Origin: Treponema sp. UBA6367
GTDB taxonomy: Bacteria; Spirochaetota; Spirochaetia; Treponematales; Treponemataceae
Assembly: GCA_002437725.1 (NCBI GenBank)
Contig: DJRF01000019.1
Location: forward strand, 108,258 to 172,257
Length of the DNA stretch: 64,000 bases
Direction of reading: 5' to 3'
The position numbers were made by a program, and so were the translations under genes. Shown here piece after piece: positions 18,146-27,995 of the stretch (the first letter of the stretch is position 1; each line of letters starts with the position of its first letter). The notes under the pieces were generated by a model. That model saw only the letters and a program-made list of their open reading frames with translations. It was not told the DNA's origin and did not search any database.

Positions 18146-20665
18146 ATGAACAAGTTAAAATCCTTGCTTGGAAAGCAAATTCTTTTTTTCGACGGCGGAA
18201 CTGGTTCAATGCTTCAAAAAATGGGCTTAAAACCAGGAGAGCTTCCCGAATTATGGAATATTTCAAAGCCGCAAAATCTTATATCTCTTCATAAAGAATA
18301 TTTTTGTGCGGGCGCAGACATTGTAAATGCGAACACTTTTGGAGCTTCTGCTTTAAAATTTAAGGATTTTCAACTTAAGCAGATTGTAGAAAAAGCTATA
18401 GAAAATGCAGATATTGCTAGAACCATTGCAGAAAAGGAAACTGGCCGTAAAAATCTTTTTATCTCACTTGATATAGGTCCGTGCGGAAAACTTTTAAAGC
18501 CCATGGGCGATTTAGATTTTGAAGATGCTGTGGAACTGTTTAAAAAAACTCTTCGCTTTGGCGTCTGTTCTAAAATTGACTGCATTCTTATAGAAACGAT
18601 GAATGACGCTTATGAAACAAAAGCTGCTGTGATTGCCGCAAAGGAAGTTTGCAAGGAATTGCAAATGGAAGAAATTCCAATTTTTGTAACAAATGTGTAC
18701 GATGCGTCCTCAAGGCTTTTGACAGGCGCGGAACCTGAAACAATGGCTGCCATTTTAGAAGGACTTGGCGTGGATGCCTTGGGGCTGAATTGCAGTCTTG
18801 GGCCTGAGCAGATGAAGCCAGTTGTGCAAAGGCTTGTTGATAGCAGCAGTATTCCTGTTATGGTAAAGCCAAATGCGGGGCTCCCTGTAGAAAAAAACGG
18901 AAATACAGCTTACGATGTTTTGCCAGAAGATTTTGCCTCTTCAATGGCAGATATTGCAAAAATGGGAGCGTGCATATTAGGTGGCTGCTGCGGAACAACG
19001 CCTGAATATATTAAGTTATTAAAAAGCCAGTTAAGTTCTATAAATAAAGATTTAGCGCCTTTTAAGAAAATAGAAGAAAAGAATATAACAGTTGTAGCTT
19101 CTTATTCAAAAAATGTAAGAATAGGTTCTCCTTGCGCTCCAGTTTTAATCGGCGAGCGAATTAATCCCACTGGAAAAAAGAAGTTCAAGGAAGCGCTTAG
19201 AAATAATGATATTTCATATATTGTAAAGCAGGGGTTAGAGCAAGAAAAGGCAGGAGCTCATGTTCTTGATGTCAATGTAGGACTTCCAGAAATTGATGAA
19301 AAAAAGATGATGTCGAAAGTTGTTTGCGAGTTGCAGGCTGTTACAGATTTGCCGCTTCAAATAGACACTTCTAGCGCCGAAGTTATGGAAAAGGCCATGC
19401 GATGCTATAACGGAAAGCCTTTGGTTAATTCCGTTAATGGAAAACAAGAAGTAATGGATTCAGTTTTTCCGCTTGTAAAAAAATATGGCGGAGTTGTGGT
19501 AGGTCTTACGCTCGATGAAGATGGAATACCTTCAGATTCGGAAGGGCGAATAAAAATCGTAAAAAAAATCTACAAGAATGCTGAAAAATGGGGAATCAAA
19601 AGAAAAGACATTGTAATAGACGCTCTTACTATGTCGGTTTCTAGCGATGCGAATGCCGCTAAAGCAACTCTTGAAACAGTAGCCGCAGTTAGCAGCGATT
19701 TTGGCGGAAATACTGTGCTTGGAGTTTCTAACGTTTCTTTTGGGCTTCCTAACCGGGAATTTGTAAATTCTTCATTTTTTACGCTCGCAATGGAAAAAGG
19801 TCTTTCAAGCGCAATTATGAATCCTTTAAGCCTTGAAATGATGAAGGCATGGCATTGTTTTTGTCTTTTAAAAGGAATGGACAGCGACTGCTGCAATTAC
19901 ATTGATTTTTCTAAAAAGTATGATGAAGAAAAACTGCGTGCAAGTTCATCAATTTCTTTAGAACAAAAAAAAGTTCCTGCGCAAGATGCTCAGATTCTTC
20001 AGGATTCAAAAAACGCTCAAAATAATTCAAGCTTAGATTCGCTAAAAAATGCTGTAATTCATGGCTTAAAAGAAGATTCTGCAAAAATAACGCAAAGCCT
20101 TCTTCAAGATGGAATAGAACCCGTTCAAATTATAGATGGCAAATTGATTCCTGGTCTTGATTACGTTGGCAAGCGCTTTGAGCAAAAGACAATGTATTTG
20201 CCGCAGCTTTTAATGTCCGCCGAAGCTGCAAAATCAGCATTTGAAGTCATAAAAGATTTTCTTGAAAAGACTGGAAAAAAAGGCAGCTCAAAGGGTACAA
20301 TTATTGTTGCCACTGTACATGGCGACATTCACGATATTGGCAAAAATATTGTAAAAGTTTTGCTGGAAAACTACGATTTTACAGTTATTGATTTGGGAAA
20401 AGATGTTCCTGCTCAAAAAATTGTAGAAGAATGTAAAAAAAATCATGTGGAGTTAGTTGGACTTAGCGCCTTGATGACAACTACAGTTCCGGCAATGAAG
20501 GAAACTGTTCGCCTGCTAAAAGAAGAATGTCCTTGGGCAAAAACTTGTGTCGGCGGTGCAGTTATGAATCAAGAATATGCAGACAGCATAGGTGCAGATT
20601 TTTATGGCAAAGATGCGATGGATACTGTAAAATATGCACAAAAAGTATTTGGAGTAAAGTGTTAG
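18146..20665 (+). CDS. metH: Cobalamin-dependent methionine synthase, short form
   Basis: An 839-aa protein. Residues 1-300 are the homocysteine-binding barrel, with zinc ligands in GLNCSLGP and GGCCGTTP. Residues about 320-590 are the folate-binding barrel (LIGERINPTGKKKF, HVLDVNVGLPEID, VNSVNGK). Residues about 640-839 are the cobalamin cap and Rossmann module, with VHGDIHDIGKNI carrying the His ligand to cobalt. The C-terminal S-adenosylmethionine activation domain of full-length MetH is missing, so reactivation must come from a separate protein. It transfers methyl from methyl-tetrahydrofolate to homocysteine. The next gene starts one base after its stop codon. Confidence 0.93.
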   Translation: MNKLKSLLGKQILFFDGGTGSMLQKMGLKPGELPELWNISKPQNLISLHKEYFCAGADIVNANTFGASALKFKDFQLKQIVEKAIENADIARTIAEKETGRKNLFISLDIGPCGKLLKPMGDLDFEDAVELFKKTLRFGVCSKIDCILIETMNDAYETKAAVIAAKEVCKELQMEEIPIFVTNVYDASSRLLTGAEPETMAAILEGLGVDALGLNCSLGPEQMKPVVQRLVDSSSIPVMVKPNAGLPVEKNGNTAYDVLPEDFASSMADIAKMGACILGGCCGTTPEYIKLLKSQLSSINKDLAPFKKIEEKNITVVASYSKNVRIGSPCAPVLIGERINPTGKKKFKEALRNNDISYIVKQGLEQEKAGAHVLDVNVGLPEIDEKKMMSKVVCELQAVTDLPLQIDTSSAEVMEKAMRCYNGKPLVNSVNGKQEVMDSVFPLVKKYGGVVVGLTLDEDGIPSDSEGRIKIVKKIYKNAEKWGIKRKDIVIDALTMSVSSDANAAKATLETVAAVSSDFGGNTVLGVSNVSFGLPNREFVNSSFFTLAMEKGLSSAIMNPLSLEMMKAWHCFCLLKGMDSDCCNYIDFSKKYDEEKLRASSSISLEQKKVPAQDAQILQDSKNAQNNSSLDSLKNAVIHGLKEDSAKITQSLLQDGIEPVQIIDGKLIPGLDYVGKRFEQKTMYLPQLLMSAEAAKSAFEVIKDFLEKTGKKGSSKGTIIVATVHGDIHDIGKNIVKVLLENYDFTVIDLGKDVPAQKIVEECKKNHVELVGLSALMTTTVPAMKETVRLLKEECPWAKTCVGGAVMNQEYADSIGADFYGKDAMDTVKYAQKVFGVKC

Positions 20666-20666
20666 T

Positions 20667-21176
20667 ATGCTAAATTATTTTGTAAATCTCTTAAAATCCC
20701 TAAATTCAAATTCAAAGCCTAGTCAGATTGCAAATTCGTTTTGCATAGGACTTTTGCTCGGATTTATGCCAAAAAACAATCTTCTTTGGTATATGCTAGT
20801 GATTTTTTTCGCCTTTGTAAGAATCAATAAATCTGGATATTGGCTTATGATGCTCTTAGGAACTTTGATTGCAGGTTGCGCAGACCCTCTTTTTGACAAA
20901 GTAGGCTATGCAGTTCTTACGTTTTCGCCGTTTGAACCATTTTTTTCTTGGTGGATTGATGTTCCTTTTCTGGGTTTTACAAAACTAAATAACACAATTG
21001 TGTGCGGTTCCCTTGTGTGCGGGCTTGTGTGCTACATTCCGTTGTACATTCTTGCGTATTTCTTTGTAAAAGCATGGCGAAAAAAACTTGCGCCAGTATT
21101 CAATAATTCAAGGCTTGCAAAGGCTTTGTATAAACTTCCTCTTATAGAAAAACTTGTAAGCAAAGCGATTGGCTAA
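20667..21176 (+). CDS. TIGR03546-family membrane protein
   Basis: A 169-aa membrane protein with about four hydrophobic segments, containing IANSFCIGLLLGFMPKNNLLW as in TIGR03546 / DUF2062-like proteins. Function is unknown. Members are typically encoded next to a TIGR03545 protein, which is exactly the next gene here. Its ATG follows the metH stop almost directly, so translation is probably coupled. Confidence 0.78.
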   Translation: MLNYFVNLLKSLNSNSKPSQIANSFCIGLLLGFMPKNNLLWYMLVIFFAFVRINKSGYWLMMLLGTLIAGCADPLFDKVGYAVLTFSPFEPFFSWWIDVPFLGFTKLNNTIVCGSLVCGLVCYIPLYILAYFFVKAWRKKLAPVFNNSRLAKALYKLPLIEKLVSKAIG

Positions 21177-21210
21177 TTGACTAAAAATAAAAAACTAAAG
21201 AGGGAAAATT

Positions 21211-23472
21211 ATGGAAAACAAAAATAAAACAGAAATAAAGACAAAAAATAAAGAAAAAAATATGCCTGTAGAAAAGAAATCTTCTAAAAAAGAAAAAGTC
21301 GCAAAGGTTGAAAAAAACATTCCTGCAAAAAAGTTGCCGTCAATATTTAAAAAACAGTATACAGAACAAAAGTTTGAAAAAAGGATTCTAAAAAAACTTT
21401 ATATTGAGCAAGACAAAAATATGATAAAAGACCTTTTTGTTCCTGCAAAAGATAAAAAAGGCCGCAATGTTCTTGCTGTGGATTTAACAAAAAGCCTTCC
21501 TAAAAGTCAATTTGAAAAACTAAAAGCGCTTTCTAAGCAAATTGCTCAGCAAAAGGGAGGAATAAAAATAGTTCCTTTGATTGCTGTTGTTGCTCTGATT
21601 GCTGCAATAGGAATTTGTGTTGCGCTTTTTAAGAATGTAATTATTGCAAGCGCCATAAAATCTTCTATGCAAGGAGTTTTCGGGGCAAAGACCGATATTG
21701 GCCGCGTAGATTTCCAGATTTTTAATGCAAAGCTTCAAGTTTTTGATTTGGAACAGGCCAATAAAGAGAACCCCATGAAAAATCTGTTTCAAATAGATGA
21801 TATAAATGTTGATTTTAACCTTACGGACCTATTGAGAGGAAAGTTCCATGCGGAAAACCTTGTAGTTGCAGGCGTTGCGCTAGACACGGACAGAAGCGCA
21901 AGCGGGGAGCTTCCTGTTAAGCAGAAAAAAACAAAAGAAGAAAAAAAAGCAGAATCAAATATTTCAGAAACCAGAAAAAAATTTATGGATGAAGCCGCCA
22001 GGCAGCTTTCTGCCATGTTTGAAAACTACAATCCTGAAAAATTCTTGGAAAATCTGCAAAGCGAATTAAAATCTCCTTCTGTAGCAATAGAAATTTCTAC
22101 TGATGTCCAAAAAAAAGTTGAAAAGTGGAAAAATACTCCTGCAGAACTTCAATCCAGCGTTGCAAAGTTCAGCAAAAGTGTTGATTCTCTTGTAAAAACG
22201 GATTGGGCAAATGTAAATGACCCAGTAAAATTAAAAAATGCTTTGGAAAATCTTAATACTTCTGTAGAAGAAGGAAAAAAAATAAAGCAAAGTCTAGAAG
22301 AAACAACAAATTCTCTAAAAACCGATGTAAGCGCGGTTTCAAGCTATCAAGCGCAGTTAACAAACGCAATAAAGGCAGACACATCTTTAGTGGATTCTAA
22401 AATTTCTGAAATGAAGAGCACTTTTAGTCCTACTGGATTAAAAAAGATAATGAACGATGCTGTTCAATCAATGCTTTACGAACTGTGTGGAAAGTACTAT
22501 CCGTATGTAAAAAAAGGTCTGGATGCGGCCATGGATATTAAGAATAGCTCTTCAGCTGCAAATAGTTCTGAAAAATCTAAAAAAGCAGAGCAAAAGAAAT
22601 CTAAAAAGCAAAAGTCTTCGATTCACAGAATGGAAGGAAGAACCGTTTACTATAAAAAAGATACAGTTCCAAAACTTCTGATAGAAAATGCTGTTGCCAG
22701 CGGCTATGAATATGGTACACAGAACCTTTTGTTCAAAGGTGTTGCAACAGAAATTTCTAGCGACCAGAATATGCGCGGAAAACCAACTGCGATTTCTGCA
22801 GATTTCAAGATTGCAGGCAAGCCGAATTCTGCAAGCATTGCTATAGATGCCCGCAAAGAAACAACTTCGCCGCTTTTATCTGCTTCGTATAATGGAAGCG
22901 GTTATCCTGTAAATGCAGATGCAAAAGTTTTTAGCCTGGAATCTAATGGCAATATTTCTGCAAAAATGACGGCAAGCAGTTCTGGCTCATTTAAGATTTC
23001 TGGACTTCTTGATATGAGCATAAATAGCATGGCGGGCATGAATTTTGAGCCGGAAAGAGTAAGTTCCCTTTACAATAAGGCTTTGGCAAATGTAAAGCAA
23101 CTTTCCGTAGGGTTTAACATCGGCCTTGATTCTAATGGAAATTTTGAAGTTTTATTAACAGAGCCAGAAAAACTTGCTCGCCAGCTTGTAACTCCAATTA
23201 CAAATGCGCTTTCTTCGGAAATAAATGCCATTGCCGCAGATGCAAAAAAGAACATAACTTCAGTTTTAAGCCAAAAAACGGGAATTGCAAGCGAACAGCT
23301 TGCCCAGTTTGCAAATATTCAAGAATCAATAAGCGAGCAAAAAAACAAGGTTAATTCTTTAAATTCTCAGCTTGAAGCAAAAAAGAAGGAAATTACAGCG
23401 CAAATTGCAAATGCTGGTAAAAATTCCTTAAAAGATGCTGCATCTGGAGCATTAAAAAATCTTTTTAAATAA
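21211..23472 (+). CDS. TIGR03545-family, AsmA-like anchored protein
   Basis: A 753-aa protein with a lysine-rich cytoplasmic N terminus (about 1-115), one membrane helix (about 118-142, IVPLIAVVALIAAIGICVAL) and a long periplasmic part. After the helix comes an AsmA-like entry (GAKTDIGRVDFQIFNAKLQV), then a coiled-coil middle (about 260-480) and a beta-rich C-terminal region ending in another coiled coil. AsmA-like proteins are linked to lipid transfer and outer-membrane homeostasis; extending that here is inference. GAGGG precedes the ATG. The partner gene lies 34 nt upstream. Confidence 0.78.
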   Translation: MENKNKTEIKTKNKEKNMPVEKKSSKKEKVAKVEKNIPAKKLPSIFKKQYTEQKFEKRILKKLYIEQDKNMIKDLFVPAKDKKGRNVLAVDLTKSLPKSQFEKLKALSKQIAQQKGGIKIVPLIAVVALIAAIGICVALFKNVIIASAIKSSMQGVFGAKTDIGRVDFQIFNAKLQVFDLEQANKENPMKNLFQIDDINVDFNLTDLLRGKFHAENLVVAGVALDTDRSASGELPVKQKKTKEEKKAESNISETRKKFMDEAARQLSAMFENYNPEKFLENLQSELKSPSVAIEISTDVQKKVEKWKNTPAELQSSVAKFSKSVDSLVKTDWANVNDPVKLKNALENLNTSVEEGKKIKQSLEETTNSLKTDVSAVSSYQAQLTNAIKADTSLVDSKISEMKSTFSPTGLKKIMNDAVQSMLYELCGKYYPYVKKGLDAAMDIKNSSSAANSSEKSKKAEQKKSKKQKSSIHRMEGRTVYYKKDTVPKLLIENAVASGYEYGTQNLLFKGVATEISSDQNMRGKPTAISADFKIAGKPNSASIAIDARKETTSPLLSASYNGSGYPVNADAKVFSLESNGNISAKMTASSSGSFKISGLLDMSINSMAGMNFEPERVSSLYNKALANVKQLSVGFNIGLDSNGNFEVLLTEPEKLARQLVTPITNALSSEINAIAADAKKNITSVLSQKTGIASEQLAQFANIQESISEQKNKVNSLNSQLEAKKKEITAQIANAGKNSLKDAASGALKNLFK

Positions 23473-23484
23473 TTAAGGTGAATT

Positions 23485-24342
23485 ATGACAGTTTTACAAG
23501 GAATTTTACTAGGAATTTTACAAGGCATAGCAGAATTTTTGCCAATTTCTTCGAGCGGACACCTTGCTGTTGCGCAAAAACTTTTTAAGCTAGAAGATTT
23601 GCCCCTGCTATACGATGTTATGCTGCATTTGGCGACCTTGCTTGCAGTAGTTTTGTTTTTTAGAAAAAAAATCTGGGGACTATTGAAGGTTTTAGGCAGA
23701 TGGATTGCCAGAAAAGAACCTAAAGCAACGGAAAATGAACAGGATTTTTTATGTGGAACAGAAGAGCGTGGAAGGCGTACAATTGTTGCTATAATTATTA
23801 CAACCTTTATTACCGGTGCAATCGGAATTTTTACAAGCAAGCTTATTCCTGAACTTTCCATAAAAGTTACTTGCGCAGGTTTTATTATTACAGCTTGCCT
23901 TTTGATGTTTTCTTCATTTTGGGAGAAACACCGCCTAACAAAACAGAACGTTGCAGAAGATAAATCTGAAAAAGGAATTTCCTGGAAGCAGGCAATCGTT
24001 GTAGGATTTATGCAAGGTGTGGGAACTCTTCCCGGAATAAGCCGGAGCGGTTCTACAATTGCAGGAAGCCAGCTTTGTGGAATAAACAGGGCTGCGGCTG
24101 GAGAATATTCATTTATAGTTTCCATTCCTGCAATTCTGGGTGCCTTTGTGCTTGAAATAAAAGATTTAGGACAGATGTCTTCCATGGTGGGCGCTGCGCA
24201 GCTTGCAGCCGGCTGCTTAAGCGCATTTATTTCCGGTTATTTTGCTCTTGCCGTCTTAATGAAGATTATAAAAAAAGGAAAACTTGAATGGTTTGCCTGC
24301 TATTTAATTCCTTTAGGAATCGCAGGACTTATATTCTTTTAG
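23485..24342 (+). CDS. uppP: Undecaprenyl-diphosphatase UppP (BacA)
   Basis: A 285-aa integral membrane phosphatase with both family signatures: GIAEFLPISSSGHL (glutamate-rich motif) at residue 15 and PGISRSGSTIAGS near 187. It recycles undecaprenyl diphosphate for peptidoglycan and the glycan pathway encoded downstream. It starts 12 nt after the previous stop with an AAGGTG Shine-Dalgarno. Its stop codon overlaps the terminal repeat of a mobile element. A lysine-rich cytoplasmic loop (about 70-95) is slightly longer than usual. Confidence 0.93.
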   Translation: MTVLQGILLGILQGIAEFLPISSSGHLAVAQKLFKLEDLPLLYDVMLHLATLLAVVLFFRKKIWGLLKVLGRWIARKEPKATENEQDFLCGTEERGRRTIVAIIITTFITGAIGIFTSKLIPELSIKVTCAGFIITACLLMFSSFWEKHRLTKQNVAEDKSEKGISWKQAIVVGFMQGVGTLPGISRSGSTIAGSQLCGINRAAAGEYSFIVSIPAILGAFVLEIKDLGQMSSMVGAAQLAAGCLSAFISGYFALAVLMKIIKKGKLEWFACYLIPLGIAGLIFF

Positions 24343-24544
24343 GTAGAAAGCCGAGTTTTTTATAACTTTGAAAAAAAACGCTTTCAGCGACTTTCTAATT
24401 TGCTACAGATAGATGCGCTCGCACTTCGTTTGAGTCGGTTTGGGTTGCTATGCAACCTTAATTGTTCTTATAGCACAAAATCTTCACAAATTGTAAATTC
24501 GCTTACGCTTTTATTTATTTTTCTAAAAACTCGACTTTCGAGCT
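24341..24544 (+). mobile_element. MITE-like element, copy A (near full length)
   Basis: A 204-bp non-coding element whose ends are inverted repeats: AGGTAGAAAGCCGAGTTTTT on the left and AGCTCGAAAGTCGAGTTTTT reading in from the right, 17 of 20 identical. Internal to these, the AAAACGCT...CAGCGA and TCGCTTACGCTTTT arms also pair. The core contains GCTCGCACTTCGTTTGAG and a TTCTTATAGCACAAAATCTT segment shared with copies B-E. It fills the gap between uppP and the next gene and overlaps the uppP stop. Confidence 0.8.
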
Positions 24545-24574
24545 TTTAGTCATTCATTTATTTGGAAGTTTTTT

Positions 24575-25174
24575 ATGAAAAGAAAATTTTATGCTTTTGC
24601 GCTCGTTTTTAGTTGTTTTATGACTTTAGTTCCTCTTTCTGCAGAAGACAATAGTCGGGAAGAAAATCAAATGCAATCTGAAGAGCAGGCTTTAAGCGAA
24701 ACATGGAAAAATGCTTTAAATAGCACAGGCCGCTACCTAAGGGAAAAGAGCAAAACTGCCGGCGAGCAACTTGAAAGGGCTGGAAGACAATTGAAATCGG
24801 ATTTGCAAGAAAGCTATAAAAGTTTTAAAGAAGTTAAATGCAAAGGAACTTGGGTTCATCAAGGCGAAAGTGTAAAAACAGTTATAGAAATCAATGATGA
24901 CGGAACAATGCTGTTGAGCCGGAAAAGAGGTCTGAATGTTGAATATTTTAAAGGAACGTATGTTGGAAATTCCATCAGCATAAGTTTTTATTGTTCAGAA
25001 ATCGGCAGAAAAGATTTTTTCAAAAAAGATTCCAAAAAAGTTTCCGTAGACTATTTTATAACCTACACACTTATTGATGAATCTGCATTAAAAGTAAAAT
25101 TTGTAATTAGAGGAATTGGGCCTGATTCGGATTTGCTTAGTTTAGAAGATGGAGTTATTTTTTCCAAAAAATGA
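24575..25174 (+). CDS. Exported hypothetical protein
   Basis: A 199-aa protein with a signal peptide (about 1-24, probable cleavage after LSA). Residues 25-90 are charged and helical, and residues about 90-199 form a beta-rich domain (KGTWVHQGESVKTVIEINDDG) resembling small lipocalin-like periplasmic folds. I cannot name a family. GGAAG lies before the start. Its stop lies 28 nt before the ATG chosen for nnrDE. Confidence 0.7.
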   Translation: MKRKFYAFALVFSCFMTLVPLSAEDNSREENQMQSEEQALSETWKNALNSTGRYLREKSKTAGEQLERAGRQLKSDLQESYKSFKEVKCKGTWVHQGESVKTVIEINDDGTMLLSRKRGLNVEYFKGTYVGNSISISFYCSEIGRKDFFKKDSKKVSVDYFITYTLIDESALKVKFVIRGIGPDSDLLSLEDGVIFSKK

Positions 25175-25202
25175 ACGCTCTAAAATCAGTTCCAGAAATA
25201 AT

Positions 25203-26681
25203 ATGAAACCAGTTTATAAAAATTTTTCTAAAGTTGAAAATCTTGCCAAAGAACAGTTTTTCTTCAGTCAGGGAATAATGATGGAAAATGCCGCTGCCGC
25301 GTTGGAAAAATCTGTGTTAGAGGCTTTGAATAAAACTTCTAAAATTGCAGGCGGTTCATCTCTTCAAAAGATAATTATAGTTTGCGGAGCTGGAAACAAT
25401 GGAGCAGACGGTCTTGCCCTTGCTAGAAGGCTTTGTCCCATGCTAGATGTAAAAGTTCTTTTGACTGCTCAGCCAAAGACGGAAGAAGCAAAAATGCAGT
25501 GCAAAACAGCTAGGGCCGTAGGCGTTGATTTTATAGACTGTTTTGACGAAAAATGCTCATATTCAGTAGTTGTTGACTGTATGTTTGGAACGGGTTTTCA
25601 TGGAGAATTAGACGAGAAATCTAAAAAACTTATACAAAAACTAAATCAGGCTGATGCTTTTAAAATTGCGTGCGATGTTCCTTCCGGATTGGATAAAGAT
25701 GGATTTGGAGGAAAAGTTGTTTTTTGCGCGGACGAAACAGTTTGCATGGGAGCGATAAAGTTGGCCCATTTAAGTGACTTTGCAAAAGATTTTACAGGAA
25801 AACTTACAATAGCAAGTTTAGGAATCTGTGAAGAAAAGTTGATTCAAGTAAAAACTCCTGAAGCAATGCTTTTAGAAGAAAAAGATATTGTTCCGCCCGA
25901 ACGGAAAAAGAAAAACGTGCACAAAGGTAATTTTGGACACCTTGGCGTTGTCGTTGGAGAAAAACCTGGCGCGGCAGTAATAGCCGGAACTTCTGCTCTC
26001 TGTTTTGGGTGCGGTTTAGTTACTTGCGTGCAGTTTGAAGATGAATGTAAAAAAATCATTATGTCGCCAGAACTTATGGCTAGCAATTCTTTTCCAGAAA
26101 ATACAAATGCAGTTCTTTTAGGCAGCGGACTTGGAAGAGATTTAAAAAGATTAAAAGAAGCCGAAAAAGTGTTGGATTTTTTGTATAAAATGGAAAAGCC
26201 TTCTGCGGTTTTAGATGCAGATTTTTTTTACCAAGAGAAACTTTTTCAAAAATTAGAAGAATTAAATTCCTTAAAAAATGCCAAAATTTTGCTCACTCCG
26301 CATCCAAAAGAGTTTTATAATTTGATAAAAGAATGTCTTGATGAAAGCGTAGAATTTTCGCAAGTTGTGCAGAACCGCTTTCTGTATGTTCAGATGTTTA
26401 GCAAGAAATTTAAAAATCTTGTTTTAGTTGCAAAGGGCGCTGTTACTTACATTGCCAAAGAAGAACGTATTTTTATTTGCGATGGTAACGCTCCTTCTCT
26501 TGCGAAGGCTGGCAGCGGCGATGTCCTTGCTGGTATGTGCGCGGCTTTGCTTGCGCAAGGATATTCCGATTTGGATTCTGCAAAAACGGCAGTATATCTT
26601 CATGCGAAAGCGGGCAGGGCATTTTTGCCAAACTACGCGTGTACACCGCTTTCGCTTGCAAATTGTATTGCAAAAATCTAA
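25203..26681 (+). CDS. nnrDE: Bifunctional NAD(P)H-hydrate epimerase / ADP-dependent dehydratase
   Basis: A 492-aa repair enzyme. The N-terminal epimerase (about 1-215) has MMENAAAAL, GNNGADGLALARRL and DCMFGTGFHG. The C-terminal ADP-dependent dehydratase (about 225-492) has GNFGHLGVVVG, LLTPHPKEF and the ribokinase-like ANION/ATP motif LAKAGSGDVLAGMCAALLAQ. Together they convert damaged hydrated NAD(P)H back to NAD(P)H. I use the ATG at 25203, which matches the family start; an ATG at 25149 would overlap the previous gene. No clear Shine-Dalgarno. Confidence 0.92.
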   Translation: MKPVYKNFSKVENLAKEQFFFSQGIMMENAAAALEKSVLEALNKTSKIAGGSSLQKIIIVCGAGNNGADGLALARRLCPMLDVKVLLTAQPKTEEAKMQCKTARAVGVDFIDCFDEKCSYSVVVDCMFGTGFHGELDEKSKKLIQKLNQADAFKIACDVPSGLDKDGFGGKVVFCADETVCMGAIKLAHLSDFAKDFTGKLTIASLGICEEKLIQVKTPEAMLLEEKDIVPPERKKKNVHKGNFGHLGVVVGEKPGAAVIAGTSALCFGCGLVTCVQFEDECKKIIMSPELMASNSFPENTNAVLLGSGLGRDLKRLKEAEKVLDFLYKMEKPSAVLDADFFYQEKLFQKLEELNSLKNAKILLTPHPKEFYNLIKECLDESVEFSQVVQNRFLYVQMFSKKFKNLVLVAKGAVTYIAKEERIFICDGNAPSLAKAGSGDVLAGMCAALLAQGYSDLDSAKTAVYLHAKAGRAFLPNYACTPLSLANCIAKI

Positions 26682-26699
26682 TTTGCTGAAAGACAAGTT

Positions 26700-26766
26700 G
26701 CGGCAAATTGGAAATTCACTGAAAGCGTTTTTTTTTACAATCTATAAAAAACTTGATTTTCAACCT
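26700..26766 (-). mobile_element. MITE fragment F (one arm only)
   Basis: Read on the minus strand it is a single element arm: AGGTTGAAAATCAAGTTTTT, then the AAAACGCTTTCAGTGAATTT and CCAATTTG segments of the left side. The core and other arm are missing. It lies between nnrDE and the UDP-glucose dehydrogenase gene. Confidence 0.65.
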
Positions 26767-26815
26767 GAGACTTTCTTACTAGATTTCTTTTTTGTAAAGT
26801 AATAAAATATTTTTT

Positions 26816-27994
26816 ATGGAAAATTCTGCGAATATTACTGTTGTGGGAACCGGTTACGTTGGGCTTTCTAACTCAATTCTTTTGGCGCAGCACAACAATG
26901 TAGTTGCTTTGGATTTAGTTGAATCTAAGGTCAATCTGATTAATAAAAAAAAATCGCCAATTGTCGACAAGGAAATCTCTGAATACCTTTCTTCTCGCTC
27001 GTTGAGCCTGACAGCCACAACGGACAAGTCTCTTGCGTATAAAAATCCCGACTTTGTGGTTGTTGCAACGCCTACCGACTACGACAGCGAAAAGAATTTT
27101 TTCAATACTTCTTCAGTTGAGTCTGTACTTTCGCTTGTAAACGAACATTGCCCGTCTGCAGCGGTTGTAATAAAATCCACAATTCCCGTTGGCTTTACAG
27201 AAAAAATGCGGAAACGGTTTCCGTCTTTGGAAATTATTTTTTCCCCGGAATTTTTGCGCGAAGGCAAGGCTCTTTACGACAATCTTTATCCAAGCAGAAT
27301 TATTGTTGGCGACACTTCAGCAAAGGCAAAGCAGTTCGCCGCGCTTTTAAAGCAGGGCGCAATCAAGCAGGATATTCCGATTCTTTTTATGAAGCCAACG
27401 GAAGCTGAGGCTGTAAAACTTTTTGCGAACACGTATCTGGCTCTCCGCGTGGCATATTTTAACGAGCTTGACACTTACGCAGAACTTAAAAATCTTAATA
27501 CGAAGTCGATAATCGACGGCGTTTGCCTTGATCCAAGAATCGGCAATCATTACAACAATCCAAGTTTTGGCTATGGCGGTTACTGCCTTCCAAAAGACAC
27601 GAAGCAGCTGCGCGCGAATTACGAAAACGTTCCGAGCAATCTGATTGGCGCGATTGTTGAGTCGAACGATACGCGAAAAACTCATATTGCAGCAATGATT
27701 TTGGCAAAAAAGCCTAAGACAGTTGGAGTTTTCCGCCTTACGATGAAGTCAAATTCCGACAACTTTAGGGCGAGCGCAATTCAAGACATAATGAAAAAGC
27801 TCCGTGCGGAAGGCGTTGAGGTTGTAATCTACGAGCCTACAATTTCTTCCTGCGAATATGAAAAATACAAGGTTCTAAACGATTTGCAAAGTTTTAAAAA
27901 TTCCTGCGATGTTATTATTGCAAACAGAATGAGCGGTGAGCTTTTGGACGTTAAGCAAAAAGTCTACACGCGGGATTTGTATTCAAGGGATTAA
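26816..27994 (+). CDS. ugd: UDP-glucose 6-dehydrogenase
   Basis: A 392-aa cytoplasmic NAD-dependent enzyme that makes UDP-glucuronate. The N-terminal Rossmann fold has ITVVGTGYVGLSNSILL, followed by VVVATPTDYD, STIPVGFTE and SPEFLREGKA. The catalytic cysteine is in FGYGGYCLPKDTKQL near residue 255. Slightly shorter than many homologues. It is the first gene of the glycan locus; the next glycosyltransferase begins 2 nt after its stop. A TAAAAT box lies 7 nt before the ATG without a good -35. Confidence 0.92.
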   Translation: MENSANITVVGTGYVGLSNSILLAQHNNVVALDLVESKVNLINKKKSPIVDKEISEYLSSRSLSLTATTDKSLAYKNPDFVVVATPTDYDSEKNFFNTSSVESVLSLVNEHCPSAAVVIKSTIPVGFTEKMRKRFPSLEIIFSPEFLREGKALYDNLYPSRIIVGDTSAKAKQFAALLKQGAIKQDIPILFMKPTEAEAVKLFANTYLALRVAYFNELDTYAELKNLNTKSIIDGVCLDPRIGNHYNNPSFGYGGYCLPKDTKQLRANYENVPSNLIGAIVESNDTRKTHIAAMILAKKPKTVGVFRLTMKSNSDNFRASAIQDIMKKLRAEGVEVVIYEPTISSCEYEKYKVLNDLQSFKNSCDVIIANRMSGELLDVKQKVYTRDLYSRD

Positions 27995-27995
27995 A

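Noticed and set aside
23367..24185. A 272-codon open frame on the minus strand across uppP
   Set aside because: It is antisense to a clear uppP gene with both family signatures; its translation is rich in Ser/Pro/Ile with no domain, as expected of a shadow frame.
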